Below are positions 7,929 through 17,580 of a stretch of DNA of 64,000 bases, piece after piece. The notes under the pieces were generated by a model. The model was not told the DNA's origin. It made no database searches and saw only the letters and a program-made list of their open reading frames with translations. Each line of letters opens with the position of its first letter. The first letter of the stretch is position 1. The translations under genes and the position numbers were made by a program. The DNA lies in the NCBI RefSeq assembly GCF_900103365.1, contig NZ_LT629703.1:5566501-5630500 (forward strand). Reading direction: 5' to 3'. The DNA is from Afipia sp. GAS231. Its GTDB lineage: Bacteria; Pseudomonadota; Alphaproteobacteria; Rhizobiales; Xanthobacteraceae.

Positions 7929-10900
7929 ATGAAGCGCTTCAATCTCTCGGGCTGGGCGGTCAGCCATCCGACCCTGATCCTGTTCCTGATGATCGCGCTG
8001 GGCGCAGCCGGCTTCGTCTCCTACCAGAAGCTCGGCCGCGCCGAGGATCCGTTCTTCACGGTCAAGGTGGTCAACGTCTCGGCGATCTGGCCCGGCGCCA
8101 CCGCCCAGGAAATGCAGACCCAGGTCGCCGATCCCATCGAGAAGAAGCTGCAGGAACTGCCGTTCTTCGAAAAGGTGCAGACCTATTCCAAGCCGGCCTT
8201 CACGGCGATGCAGGTCACCTTCAAGGATTCGACCCCGCCAAAGGACGTGCCTTATCTGTTTTACCTGCTGCGCAAGAAGCTGGCCGACGTGCAGGGCCAG
8301 CTGCCGGCGGGCCTGCTCGGCCCGGTCGTCAACGACGAGTTCTCCGACGTCGATTCGATCCTCTACATGATGACCGGCGACGGCGCTGATTATGCGCAGT
8401 TAAAGAAGACCGCCGAAGGCATGCGCCAGCGGTTGTTGAAGGTGCCCGGGGTCACCAAGGTCGATCTCTACGGCACCCAGGACGAGCGCATCTATGTCGA
8501 GTTCTCGCATGCCAAGCTGGCGACGCTCGGCATCACGCCGCAGGCGCTGTTCGATTCGCTCGCCAAGCAGAACAACGTAACCCCGGCCGGCACCGTCGAA
8601 ACCTCGTCGCAGCGCGTGCCGCTGCGCGTCACCGGTGCGCTCGACGGCGTTAAGGCCGTTGCGGAAACGCCGGTCGAAAGCAACGGCCGCGTGTTCCGTC
8701 TGGGCGACATCGCGACCGTCACGCATGGCTATGTCGATCCGCCGACTTTCATCGCCCGTCAGGAGGGCAAGCCCGCGCTCGGCATCGGCGTGGTCACCAC
8801 CCGCGGCGCCAACATCCTCGAACTCGGCAAGGACGTCGAGAAGGCGGTCGCGGAGTTCATGGCTGCGGTGCCGCAGGGCATTAATGTCGATCAGATCGCC
8901 GACCAGCCGAAGGTGGTCGAGCGCGCCGTCGGCGAGTTCGTGCACTCCTTCATCGAGGCGCTCGCGATCGTGCTGTTCGTCTCGTTTGTCGCGCTCGGAT
9001 GGCGCACCGGCATCGTGGTAGCGGCCTCGGTGCCGCTGGTGCTGGCGATAGTCTTCATCGTCATGAATGCGATGTCGCTCGATCTGCACCGCATCACGCT
9101 CGGCGCGCTGATCATCGCGCTCGGCCTCCTGGTCGACGATGCCATCATTGCCGTCGAAATGATGGTGGTGAAAATGGAACAGGGCTGGGACCGCGTGCGC
9201 GCGGCGTCCTTTGCCTGGGAATCAACTGCGTTTCCGATGCTCACGGGGACGCTGGTCACGGCCGCTGGCTTCCTCCCCATCGGCTTTGCCAATTCGGCGG
9301 TCGGCGAATACGCCGGCGGCATCTTCTGGATCGTGGCGATTGCGCTGGTCGCGTCCTGGTTCGTCGCCGTGATCTTCACGCCCTATATCGGCGTCAAGCT
9401 GTTGCCGAACATCACCGTCAGCCATAACCACGATCCGCACGCCGTCTACGAGACCCGAATGTATCGCGGGTTGCGCCGCGTGGTGCAGTGGTGCGTCGAT
9501 CACCGCGTCAAGGTGGTGGTGGCGACCGTCGGCGTGTTCGTGCTCTCGATCGTCGGCTTCGGTCATGTCCAGCAGCAGTTCTTCCCGCTGTCGGAACGGC
9601 CTGAGCTGTTCCTGCAACTGCGCCTGCCCGAAGGCACCGCCTTCAACGTCACGGAAAAGTCCGTGAAGAAGGCCGAGGCGTTGCTCAAGGACGACAAGGA
9701 TATCGCGACCTACACCTCCTATATCGGCCAGGGTTCGCCGCGCTTCTGGCTCGGCCTCAATCCGCAGCTGCCGAACGAAGCCTTTGCCGAGATCGTGATC
9801 GTCTCCAAGGACGTCGAGGCCCGCGAGCGGATCAAGGCGCGGCTCGAGAAGGCCGTCAATGAAGGCGAACTGACCGAGGCGCGGGTGCGCGTCGATCGCT
9901 TCAATTTCGGTCCGCCGGTCGGCTTCCCGGTCCAGTTCCGCGTGATCGGCCCCGATCCGAACACGGTGCGTGACATCGCCTACAAGGTGCGCGACGTGAT
10001 GCGGCAGAACGACAAGACCAAGGACGTTCAGCTCGACTGGAACGAGCAGTCGCCCTACCTGAAGCTGGTCGTGGATCAGGACCGCGCCCGCGCGCTCGGT
10101 CTCACCCCGCAGGACGTCTCGCAGGCGCTTGCGATGCTGATCTCGGGTGCGCCGGTCACCACCATTCGCGACGGCATCGAGAAGGTCGGCGTGATCGCGC
10201 GCGCGGTGCCGTCCGAACGGCTCGATCTCGGCCGCGTCGGTGACCTCACTGTGACGTCACGCAACGGCGTTGCGGTGCCGCTGCAACAGATCGCCAAAAT
10301 CGAATATGCCCATGAGGACCCGATCCTGTGGCGGCGCAACCGCGACATGGCGATCACCGTGCGCAGCGACGTCGTCGACGGCGTCCAGGCGCCCGACATC
10401 ACCAGCCAGATTTCGCCTAAATTGCAGGAAATCCGCGATCATCTCGAGCCGGCCTACCGGATCGAGGCGGGCGGCGCGTTCGAGGAATCCGCCAAGGGCA
10501 ACGCCTCGATCTTCGTGCTGTTTCCGCTGATGGTGCTGGTCATGCTGACGCTGCTGATGATCCAGTTGCAGAGCTTTTCGCGGCTGATCCTGGTGTTCCT
10601 GACCGCACCGCTCGGCATCGTCGGCGCTTCGCTCGGGCTCAATGTCGCCAACCAGCCGTTCGGCTTCGTGGCGCTGCTTGGCCTGATCGCGCTGGCCGGC
10701 ATGATCATGCGCAACGCGGTGATCCTGGTGGATCAGATCGAGTCCGACGTCGCCCAGGGCCTGACGCGCCGGGAAGCCATCGTCGAAGCCACCGTCCGAC
10801 GTGCCCGGCCGGTGGTGCTGACGGCGCTGGCCGCCATCCTGGCCATGATCCCGCTGTCGCGCTCGGCCTTCTGGGGCCCGATGGCGATCACCATCATGGG

Positions 10901-11084
10901 CGGATTGTTTGTTGCAACCTTCCTGACCTTGCTGTACCTGCCGGGCCTCTACGCGCTCTGGTTCCGCAAGAGCCTGGAAGAAAGCGGCGAAATCGAGCAG
11001 CCTGATCTTGCGCCGCAGCATCATCCGGCCAAGGATCTGGCGACGCCTCCGCTCGCATTTCCGCTTGCCGATGCCGCGGAATAA
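7929..11084 (+). CDS. RND multidrug/efflux pump, AcrB-like
   Basis: The 1051-residue protein has the size and repeat layout of AcrB-type pumps: one helix, a large periplasmic loop, helices 2-6, then the same again. The proton relay is seen as the Asp pair in GLLVDDAIIAVE (D403/D404, matching AcrB D407/D408). In the second half the position of AcrB K940 is Arg (GMIMRNAVILVDQ), a known variant among RND pumps. ATG 7929 has a GGAGAG ribosome site; an upstream in-frame TTG at 7917 is less likely. It works with the adaptor encoded just before. Substrates cannot be read from sequence. Confidence 0.93.
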   Translation: MKRFNLSGWAVSHPTLILFLMIALGAAGFVSYQKLGRAEDPFFTVKVVNVSAIWPGATAQEMQTQVADPIEKKLQELPFFEKVQTYSKPAFTAMQVTFKDSTPPKDVPYLFYLLRKKLADVQGQLPAGLLGPVVNDEFSDVDSILYMMTGDGADYAQLKKTAEGMRQRLLKVPGVTKVDLYGTQDERIYVEFSHAKLATLGITPQALFDSLAKQNNVTPAGTVETSSQRVPLRVTGALDGVKAVAETPVESNGRVFRLGDIATVTHGYVDPPTFIARQEGKPALGIGVVTTRGANILELGKDVEKAVAEFMAAVPQGINVDQIADQPKVVERAVGEFVHSFIEALAIVLFVSFVALGWRTGIVVAASVPLVLAIVFIVMNAMSLDLHRITLGALIIALGLLVDDAIIAVEMMVVKMEQGWDRVRAASFAWESTAFPMLTGTLVTAAGFLPIGFANSAVGEYAGGIFWIVAIALVASWFVAVIFTPYIGVKLLPNITVSHNHDPHAVYETRMYRGLRRVVQWCVDHRVKVVVATVGVFVLSIVGFGHVQQQFFPLSERPELFLQLRLPEGTAFNVTEKSVKKAEALLKDDKDIATYTSYIGQGSPRFWLGLNPQLPNEAFAEIVIVSKDVEARERIKARLEKAVNEGELTEARVRVDRFNFGPPVGFPVQFRVIGPDPNTVRDIAYKVRDVMRQNDKTKDVQLDWNEQSPYLKLVVDQDRARALGLTPQDVSQALAMLISGAPVTTIRDGIEKVGVIARAVPSERLDLGRVGDLTVTSRNGVAVPLQQIAKIEYAHEDPILWRRNRDMAITVRSDVVDGVQAPDITSQISPKLQEIRDHLEPAYRIEAGGAFEESAKGNASIFVLFPLMVLVMLTLLMIQLQSFSRLILVFLTAPLGIVGASLGLNVANQPFGFVALLGLIALAGMIMRNAVILVDQIESDVAQGLTRREAIVEATVRRARPVVLTALAAILAMIPLSRSAFWGPMAITIMGGLFVATFLTLLYLPGLYALWFRKSLEESGEIEQPDLAPQHHPAKDLATPPLAFPLADAAE

Positions 11085-11101
11085 TTGAAGATTGCTCTGA
11101 C

Positions 11102-11719
11102 ATGACGCTGACTTCGGAAATCATCGAAACCGACACCCGGGAACGGATTCTCGTGGTGGCGGAGCGTCTGTTCCGGGTGATCGGCTACCAGAAGACCACG
11201 GTGGCCGACATCGCCAAGGAACTGCGGATGAGCCCGGCCAACGTCTATCGCTTCTTCGACTCGAAGAAGGCGATCCACGAAGGCGTGGCGCGCGGCCTGA
11301 TGGGCGAGGTCGAGCAGGCCGCGCAGACCATCGCGTCCACCGGCGGCCCGGCGGCGAGCCGCCTGCGCGAACTGATGACCTCGATCCACCACATGAATGC
11401 GGAACGCTATGTCGGCAATTCCAAGCTGCATGAGATGGTCGAGATCGCGATGGAGGAAAGCTGGGACGTCTGCGTGGCCCATATGGAGCGGATCACCGGA
11501 ACTATCGGTAGCGTTATCGCCGAGGGCGCAGCCTCCGGAGAGTTCGAGGTTACCGACGTGCCGTTGGCGGCGCTTTGCACCTGCACGGCGATGATGCGGT
11601 TCTTCCACCCGCAAATGATCGCCCAGTGTGCCAACAAGCCGGGCCCGTCGATCGACGAAATGATCGACTTTGTGATCGCGGGATTGTCGCCGCATGCTAA
11701 AGGAGCGGTCCGGAATTGA
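11102..11719 (+). CDS. TetR-family transcriptional regulator
   Basis: The 205-residue product has the TetR N-terminal helix-turn-helix at residues 12-60 (RILVVAERLF, then TTVADIAKELRMSPANVYRF). A variable all-helical ligand and dimer domain follows. It lies 17 bp after the RND pump, so it is probably co-transcribed with it. Expressed last in the operon, it would form a feedback loop on the adaptor/pump genes, with the inverted repeat at 6730-6755 as the candidate target. Control of the efflux genes is inferred from position. Confidence 0.9.
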   Translation: MTLTSEIIETDTRERILVVAERLFRVIGYQKTTVADIAKELRMSPANVYRFFDSKKAIHEGVARGLMGEVEQAAQTIASTGGPAASRLRELMTSIHHMNAERYVGNSKLHEMVEIAMEESWDVCVAHMERITGTIGSVIAEGAASGEFEVTDVPLAALCTCTAMMRFFHPQMIAQCANKPGPSIDEMIDFVIAGLSPHAKGAVRN

Positions 11720-11738
11720 GCAACAAGGACCGCCAGCC

Positions 11739-12362
11739 GTGACCAGCCAAGACCTGCATTATTACGAACCCAAAAACGGCCACGGCCTCAAGCACGACCC
11801 CTTCAACGCCATCATCGCGCCGCGCCCGATCGGCTGGATTTCGTCGCGGGACGGCAAGGGCAACGTCAACTTGGCGCCCTACAGCTTCTTCAACGGCTTC
11901 TGTTACACGCCGCCGATCATCGGCTTTTCCTCGACGTCCTGGAAGGACACCGTCCAGAACGTCAAGGATACCGGCGAATTCATCTGGAATCTCGCCACCG
12001 TGGATCTGGCGAAACACATGAACGCCACGGCCGCCCATGTTGCCCCTGATGTCAGCGAGTTTCAGATCGCCGGATTGACGGCGGTGCCCGGCAAGCTCGT
12101 CAACGTGCCGCGGGTGGCTGAAAGCCCGGTCGCTTTCGAATGCAAGTTGACGGAGATCATCCAGTTGAAGGGCGCCAATGGCGAAAAGGCCAGCGCCTGG
12201 CTGACGCTGGGTGAAGTGGTTGCCGTCCACATCGACAAGGCCATGATCAAGGACGGCGTCTATATCACGGCACTGGCAAAGCCCATCGTGCGCGCCGGCC
12301 GCCGCGGCGATTATTTCACGGTCAAGCCGGAAGACATGTTCGAGATGATCCGGCCGGATTGA
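11739..12362 (+). CDS. Flavin reductase family (FMN-binding split barrel) protein
   Basis: The 207-residue product from GTG 11739 is preceded by AAGGA with 9-nt spacing; a longer frame from ATG 11694 overlaps the tetR end and lacks a ribosome site. It has the flavin reductase-like split-barrel pattern: the FMN-contact segment AIIAPRPIGWISSRDGKG, NLAPYSFFNGFCYTPPIIGF, and DTGEFIWNLA. Relatives bind FMN and act as NAD(P)H:flavin reductases or FMN-dependent enzymes. Being next to an efflux operon gives no firm clue to the substrate. It converges on the next gene with no intergenic bases. Confidence 0.85.
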   Translation: MTSQDLHYYEPKNGHGLKHDPFNAIIAPRPIGWISSRDGKGNVNLAPYSFFNGFCYTPPIIGFSSTSWKDTVQNVKDTGEFIWNLATVDLAKHMNATAAHVAPDVSEFQIAGLTAVPGKLVNVPRVAESPVAFECKLTEIIQLKGANGEKASAWLTLGEVVAVHIDKAMIKDGVYITALAKPIVRAGRRGDYFTVKPEDMFEMIRPD

Positions 12363-13685
12363 TCACTTTTCCTTGCCGCCGTCTTTGCTGTTTTCTTGGC
12401 TGAACGCGTCATAAACCAGCTTCTTGAACGCGGGCGTGATGCGTGCGCGTTCGTTCTGGGTCTGCTCCAGCAGGATATAGATCATGTCGAGGTTCGGATC
12501 GACGCCGAAATAAGTGCCGCTGCCGCTGTCCCATTTGAGTTCGCCGATTGAGCCCGGCGGCGGCGGTCGGGCATTGCCGGGATCGGTGCGCACGGCGAGG
12601 CCATAACCGTAGCCAAAGCCATCGCCTGGAAAATAGTAATAGTCCCGCGCGACACCGGAACCGGCTCCGACATGGTCTGATGTCATCGTCTTGAAAGCCG
12701 CCGGGCCAAGATATCGTTTTCCGTCAAGCTGGCCGCCGTTGAGCAGCATCTGGGCAAAGCGAGCGTAGTCGGTCAGGGAGGATACCAGCCCGCCACCGCC
12801 GGATTCCCATTCCGGATGGGCGCGGCGTTCGGTCTCGGCGTCTTTCAGGACGGTATCATCAGGCAACGGCTCCGCCATTCGCGCGCGTTCGCCGGCGTTG
12901 TCGAGCACGAACTTGGTGCTGGTCATGCCAAGCGGATCGAAGATGTGCTGCTTTTCGAACTGGTACAGCGTCTGTCCGGATACGATCTCGATGATGCGGC
13001 CGATGACGTCGGTCGAATGGCCGTAGCGCCAGAGCGTCCCGGGCTGCCGCGCCAACGGCAATTTTGCAATGCGATCGGCAAACGTCTTGTTGTCGTAACG
13101 CCCGTTGAAAAGCCCGGCTTCGGAATAGGCCTTCATGATCAGCTTGCCGCCGATATACTCGTAGGTGATGCCCGACGTTTGGCGCAGCAAGTCCGCGATC
13201 GTGATCGGCCGGTCCGGTGGAACGAGTTTCAGTGCAGCCGCTCCATCTGCCGCGACCCCGACCTTCACATCGGCAAACGCCGGGATGAATTTCGAGGCCG
13301 GATCCGACAGCGACATCTTGCCGGCGTCGATCAACATCATTGCCGCCAGACTGGTGATCGGCTTGGTCATCGAATGCAGCGCAAAGATCGTATCCGGCGT
13401 CATCGGCGCCTTGGTGGCGACGTCCTGAACGCCGAAGCACTTCAGGTAGACCGGCTTGCCATGCTGCTGGATCAACACGACGGCGCCGGGCAATTTCCCC
13501 GAGGCAATTTCGTTGTCGAAGAATTCGGTGATGCGATCGAGCTTGTCCGGCGACGGGGCAGGCGTGTCGGCCGCACGGCTTGTCGAGGCGGCGCACCAGA
13601 TCGCGACCGAGATCGCCGCAACCGCAATCGATCGGGCGCAGGACGCACGGGATCCGAAGATCGCAGGATGAGCCGACATCGCCAT
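12363..13685 (-). CDS. Secreted serine hydrolase, beta-lactamase class C / EstB family
   Basis: The 440-residue product has an N-terminal signal region (about residues 15-39). It belongs to the serine beta-lactamase-like superfamily, with the nucleophile motif SMTK at 105-108 and the second motif in RYGHSTDVIG (Y221). The latter is the pattern of family VIII esterases and other non-lactamase members, where the strict YxN is not kept. An esterase or D-amino peptidase role is therefore more likely than true beta-lactam hydrolysis. The last codon abuts the flavin reductase stop on the other strand. Confidence 0.85.
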   Translation of the reverse strand: MAMSAHPAIFGSRASCARSIAVAAISVAIWCAASTSRAADTPAPSPDKLDRITEFFDNEIASGKLPGAVVLIQQHGKPVYLKCFGVQDVATKAPMTPDTIFALHSMTKPITSLAAMMLIDAGKMSLSDPASKFIPAFADVKVGVAADGAAALKLVPPDRPITIADLLRQTSGITYEYIGGKLIMKAYSEAGLFNGRYDNKTFADRIAKLPLARQPGTLWRYGHSTDVIGRIIEIVSGQTLYQFEKQHIFDPLGMTSTKFVLDNAGERARMAEPLPDDTVLKDAETERRAHPEWESGGGGLVSSLTDYARFAQMLLNGGQLDGKRYLGPAAFKTMTSDHVGAGSGVARDYYYFPGDGFGYGYGLAVRTDPGNARPPPPGSIGELKWDSGSGTYFGVDPNLDMIYILLEQTQNERARITPAFKKLVYDAFSQENSKDGGKEK

Positions 13686-14027
13686 GAGGTCTTCGCTTCA
13701 AAGCAATCGATCTGGACAGCGTGAGCATTACCATAGCAATGCCCTGACCCGGTTCAGCATTTCGTAGAGTTGTCCGATCGCTCAGCGAGAGGGACCGGCC
13801 GCGGGGGCGGATTTCCGTCGGCCAGGAAACATGTCCATCCCGCCCAAGCGACGGAAAATGCAGCCATTTCGGAACCGAAACGGGCTACCGCCGTTATCGG
13901 TTGGTTCATCAATTTCGCTTCATTCCCGCCGCGAAGTGCCCCCGAATCCTGCGCCATCAGCTAGGATGAACCGTCGTTTGGCTTAAGGTGCGGCGCCAGC
14001 CGCGCCGCCAACCATGAGGTGATCGCC
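13686..14027. other. Divergent intergenic region, no gene recognised
   Basis: This 342-bp gap separates the divergent serine hydrolase gene and the beta-oxidation operon, so it must hold promoters for both. I see short open frames on both strands, but none has a ribosome site, signal peptide or protein-like composition. No clear regulator palindrome was found; a FadR- or PsrA-type site would be expected here but cannot be recognised by eye. Confidence 0.5.
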
Positions 14028-16295
14028 ATGAGCTTCCGCCGCGACTTCATCACCAAACCGATCTTCTCCTGGGCGCACGGCGTATTGCCCACGATGTCCG
14101 ACACCGAGCGCGAGGCGCTGGAGGCCGGCGATGTCTGGTGGGACGCCGACCTCTTCACCGGTAATCCGGACTGGTCGAAACTGCTGGCGACCGCGCCGGC
14201 CACGTTGACCGACGAGGAGCGCGCCTTCCTCCACGGCCCGGTCGACGAGCTCTGCGCCATGCTCGATGAGTGGAAGATCTGCTGGGAATGGCGCGATCTG
14301 CCGCCGGAAGTCTGGTCCTTCATCAAGGCCAAAAAATTCTTCGGCATGATCATTCCGAAGGAGCATGGCGGGCTCGGTTTCTCGCCCTACGCGCATTCCG
14401 AAGTGGTGCGCAAGATTTCGTCGCGGTCGCTGACCGCAGCCGTCACCGTGATGGTGCCGAACTCGCTCGGGCCGGGCGAACTCCTGATGCGCTTCGGCAC
14501 CACGGAGCAGCAGCAACAATGGCTGCCGCGGCTCGCCGACGGCCGCGACATTCCTTGTTTCGGATTGACCAGCCCCGAGGCCGGCTCGGATGCGGCGTCG
14601 ATGATCGACACCGGCATCATCTGCAAGGGCGAGTTCGAAGGCCGCGAAGTGCTCGGCCTGCGGCTGAACTGGCACAAGCGCTACATCACGCTCGGACCGG
14701 TCGCGACGCTGCTTGGGCTTGCCTTCAAGGCCTATGACCCCGATCATCTCGTCGGTCAGCAAGAAGACCTCGGAATCTCCGTGGCGCTGATTCCGACCCA
14801 TCTGCCCGGCGTTCAGATCGGCCATCGCCATCTGCCGGCGATGCAGGTGTTTCAGAACGGCCCGAACTGGGGCCACGATGTCTTTATCCCGATGGACTAC
14901 ATCATCGGCGGCCAGGAGCGGCTCGGCCAGGGCTGGAAGATGTTGATGACGGCGCTTGCCGCCGGCCGCGGCATTTCGCTGCCCTCGCTTTCGGCGGCAG
15001 GCGCGGCCTATGCCGCGCGCACATCAGGCGCTTATGCGCGCATTCGCGAGCAGTTCGGAATCTCGATCAGCAAGTTCGAAGGCATCGAGGAGCCGCTCGC
15101 GCGCATCGCCGGCACCGCCTATCTGCTCGACGCGGCGCGGCGGCTGACCTGTGCGGCGCTCAACCAGGGCCATCATCCCGCGGTCATTTCCGGCATCATG
15201 AAGCTACACGCCACCGAGCGGATGCGGATCGCGATCGACGACGCCATGGACATCCACGGCGGCAAGGCCGTGATCGACGGCCCGCAGAACTACATGGGCA
15301 ATCTCTACCGTTCGGTGCCGGTCGGCATCACCGTCGAGGGCGCCAATATCCTGACCCGCAACCTGATCGTGTTCGGGCAGGGCGCGATCCGCGCACATCC
15401 TTATCTCCTGGAAGAGATGAACGCGCTCGGCGAACCCGATCGTGTCAAGGGCCTCGACGCCTTCGACAAGTCGTTCTGGGCCCATGTCGGTCACAGTTTT
15501 ACGACCATGTTCCGCGCCTGGGGCCGCAGCTGGACCGGCGGCCTGTTTGCGCCGGCGCCCGATGCCGGCGAAGCGACGCCGTTCTATCGCCAGCTGTCGC
15601 GCTATTCGTCGGCGTTTGCGCTGTGCGCCGACATGGCGCTGCTGACCTTGGGTGGCGCGCTCAAGCGCAAGGAGATGCTGTCCGCGCGCTTTGGCGATAT
15701 TCTGTCCGAGCTATATCTGCTGTCGGCAGTGCTGAAGCGCTGGCAGGACGAGGGGCGCCAACAAGCGGATCTGCCCGCGCTCGAATGGTGCATGGCGAGC
15801 GGCTTCCGTACCATCGAGAACCGTTTGGCCGAAATTCTCGCCAACCTGCCGAACCGGTTCGTGGCGGTGATCCTGAAATTCCTGATCCAGCCGTTCGGTG
15901 CCAACGTGCGCGGCCCCTCCGATCTGGTCGTACATCAATGCGCGCAACTGGTGCTGGAGCCATCGGCGGCGCGCGACCGGCTGACACCTGATCTGTCGCA
16001 TGTCGACGATGACGGTGGCGTTGCCCGGCTCGAAAAAGCGTTCCTGCTGGTCACCGCCGCGGAGGATATTTCAAAGCAGATGCACGCCGCGCGCCTGCAC
16101 GATTGGAAGGAAGCCATGAAGAAAGGCGTCATTACCCAGGCGGAGGGCGAAAAGCTTGCGGCGGCGCATGAGGCCGTTGCCAAAGTGATTGAAGTCGACG
16201 ATTTCGCGCCGGAGGCGCTGTCGCCGATTTACAAGAAGCCTGCCGAAGTGCATCAATTCTTTCAGGAACTGGGTGATCAGAGGGCAGCGAGCTGA
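14028..16295 (+). CDS. fadE: FadE-type acyl-CoA dehydrogenase
   Basis: The product of 755 residues (ATG 14028; GTG 14019 is an alternative) is much longer than ordinary 380-residue acyl-CoA dehydrogenases. It matches the FadE architecture: N-terminal helical domain, acyl-CoA dehydrogenase core and a C-terminal DUF1974-like region (LHDWKEAMKKGVITQAEGEKL). Core signatures include FGLTSPEAGSDAAS in the middle domain and DDAMDIHGGKAVIDGP in the C-terminal helical domain. It catalyses the first, FAD-dependent step of fatty acid beta-oxidation. The stop codon overlaps the thiolase start by one base (TGATG), so translation is coupled. Confidence 0.9.
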   Translation: MSFRRDFITKPIFSWAHGVLPTMSDTEREALEAGDVWWDADLFTGNPDWSKLLATAPATLTDEERAFLHGPVDELCAMLDEWKICWEWRDLPPEVWSFIKAKKFFGMIIPKEHGGLGFSPYAHSEVVRKISSRSLTAAVTVMVPNSLGPGELLMRFGTTEQQQQWLPRLADGRDIPCFGLTSPEAGSDAASMIDTGIICKGEFEGREVLGLRLNWHKRYITLGPVATLLGLAFKAYDPDHLVGQQEDLGISVALIPTHLPGVQIGHRHLPAMQVFQNGPNWGHDVFIPMDYIIGGQERLGQGWKMLMTALAAGRGISLPSLSAAGAAYAARTSGAYARIREQFGISISKFEGIEEPLARIAGTAYLLDAARRLTCAALNQGHHPAVISGIMKLHATERMRIAIDDAMDIHGGKAVIDGPQNYMGNLYRSVPVGITVEGANILTRNLIVFGQGAIRAHPYLLEEMNALGEPDRVKGLDAFDKSFWAHVGHSFTTMFRAWGRSWTGGLFAPAPDAGEATPFYRQLSRYSSAFALCADMALLTLGGALKRKEMLSARFGDILSELYLLSAVLKRWQDEGRQQADLPALEWCMASGFRTIENRLAEILANLPNRFVAVILKFLIQPFGANVRGPSDLVVHQCAQLVLEPSAARDRLTPDLSHVDDDGGVARLEKAFLLVTAAEDISKQMHAARLHDWKEAMKKGVITQAEGEKLAAAHEAVAKVIEVDDFAPEALSPIYKKPAEVHQFFQELGDQRAAS

Positions 16296-17578
16296 TGGCG
16301 CGACCGGTCTTTATCGTCGACGGCAGCCGGACGCCGTTCCTGAAAGCACGTTCCGGTCCAGGCCCGTTCTCGCCGGTCGATCTCGCCGTGCAATGCGGGC
16401 GGCCGTTGTTGGCGCGGCAGCCGTTTGCGCCCACAGCCTTCGACCAGGTCATCCTCGGCTGCGTCAATGTCATCGCCGATGAGATGAACCCGGCGCGCGT
16501 CGCCGCGCTCCGGCTCGGCATGGGCGAGAGGATGGTCGCCTTCACCGTGCAGATCAATTGCGGCTCCGGCATGCAGTCGATCGACACTGGTTACCGCTAC
16601 ATCCGCGAAGGCGTGTCCGACCTGATCCTGGCCGGCGGCGCCGAGGCGCTGAGCCACGCGCCGCTGGTGTGGTCGCAGCAGGGCGTGCGCTGGTTTGCTG
16701 GCCTGGCCGGCGCCAAGGGTATCGGCGCCAAGATCATGGCGGCGCTGAGGGTACGGCCGAGCTATCTCAAGCCGATCATCGGCCTCGAACGCGGGCTGAC
16801 CGATCCCATCACCGAACTCAACATGGGGCAGACCGCCGAAGTGGTCGGGCACCTCTTCGGCGTCACCCGCGCGCAATCCGACGTCTATGCCGCCGAAAGC
16901 CACAAGCGGCTGGCCAACGCGCAAAGCCAAGGCTGGCTCAAGGGTGAGGTTGAAACCGCGTTCGGCCGCGACGGCAAATTCTACGATCACGACGACGGCG
17001 TGCGGCCGGACTCGACGCCGGAAACTCTTGCAAAACTGAAGCCGGTGTTTGAACGGCCCTGGGGCAAGGTCACCGCCGGCAACTCCTCGCAGATTACCGA
17101 CGGTGCGTCCTGGGTGATCCTTGCGTCCGAGGAGGCCGTCGCCAAGCACGGGCTGACGCCGAAGGCGGTCATCCTCGACAGCCAGTGGTCGGCGCTCGAT
17201 CCCGGGATCATGGGGCTCGGCCCCGTGCTGTCGGCGACCGAGCTTCTCAAGCGCAACAGCCTGACCTTGCAGGATATCGAGACCTGGGAATTGAACGAGG
17301 CTTTTGCGACGCAGGTGCTGGGCTGTCTCGCCGCCTGGAAGGACGAAAAGTTCTGCAAGGAAATTCTCGGCCTCGAAGGTGCGGCCGGCGAGATCGATCA
17401 GACCAAAATGAACGTCGATGGCGGCGCCATCAGCCTCGGTCATCCCGTCGGCTGCAGCGGCAACCGCATCGTGCTGCATCTGGTCAACGCGATGAAGCGG
17501 CTGGGGACACGGCGCGGCATCGCCACCGAATGCATCGGTGGCGGGCAGGGCGGCGCGATGCTGATAGAGATGGTGTGA
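16295..17578 (+). CDS. Acetyl-CoA C-acyltransferase (thiolase)
   Basis: The 427-residue product carries all thiolase catalytic blocks: nucleophilic Cys89 in VQINCGSGMQSID, ELNEAFATQ, HPVGCSGNR and the C-terminal ECIGGGQGGAMLIE. It cleaves 3-ketoacyl-CoA to acetyl-CoA plus a shortened acyl-CoA. It lies between the dehydrogenase and the bifunctional enzyme, so it is the beta-subunit partner (FadA/FadI role) of the multienzyme pathway. The next gene begins 2 bp after its stop codon. Confidence 0.92.
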   Translation: MARPVFIVDGSRTPFLKARSGPGPFSPVDLAVQCGRPLLARQPFAPTAFDQVILGCVNVIADEMNPARVAALRLGMGERMVAFTVQINCGSGMQSIDTGYRYIREGVSDLILAGGAEALSHAPLVWSQQGVRWFAGLAGAKGIGAKIMAALRVRPSYLKPIIGLERGLTDPITELNMGQTAEVVGHLFGVTRAQSDVYAAESHKRLANAQSQGWLKGEVETAFGRDGKFYDHDDGVRPDSTPETLAKLKPVFERPWGKVTAGNSSQITDGASWVILASEEAVAKHGLTPKAVILDSQWSALDPGIMGLGPVLSATELLKRNSLTLQDIETWELNEAFATQVLGCLAAWKDEKFCKEILGLEGAAGEIDQTKMNVDGGAISLGHPVGCSGNRIVLHLVNAMKRLGTRRGIATECIGGGQGGAMLIEMV

Positions 17579-17580
17579 CC

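Noticed and set aside
12363..13685. True class C beta-lactamase
   Set aside because: SxxK is present but the second motif is YGHS and not YAN/YSN, and no KTG box was found; an esterase-like family member is more likely.
13754..13957. 67-codon minus-strand frame in the gap before the beta-oxidation operon
   Set aside because: No ribosome site, no signal or domain; the region is better explained as promoter DNA.
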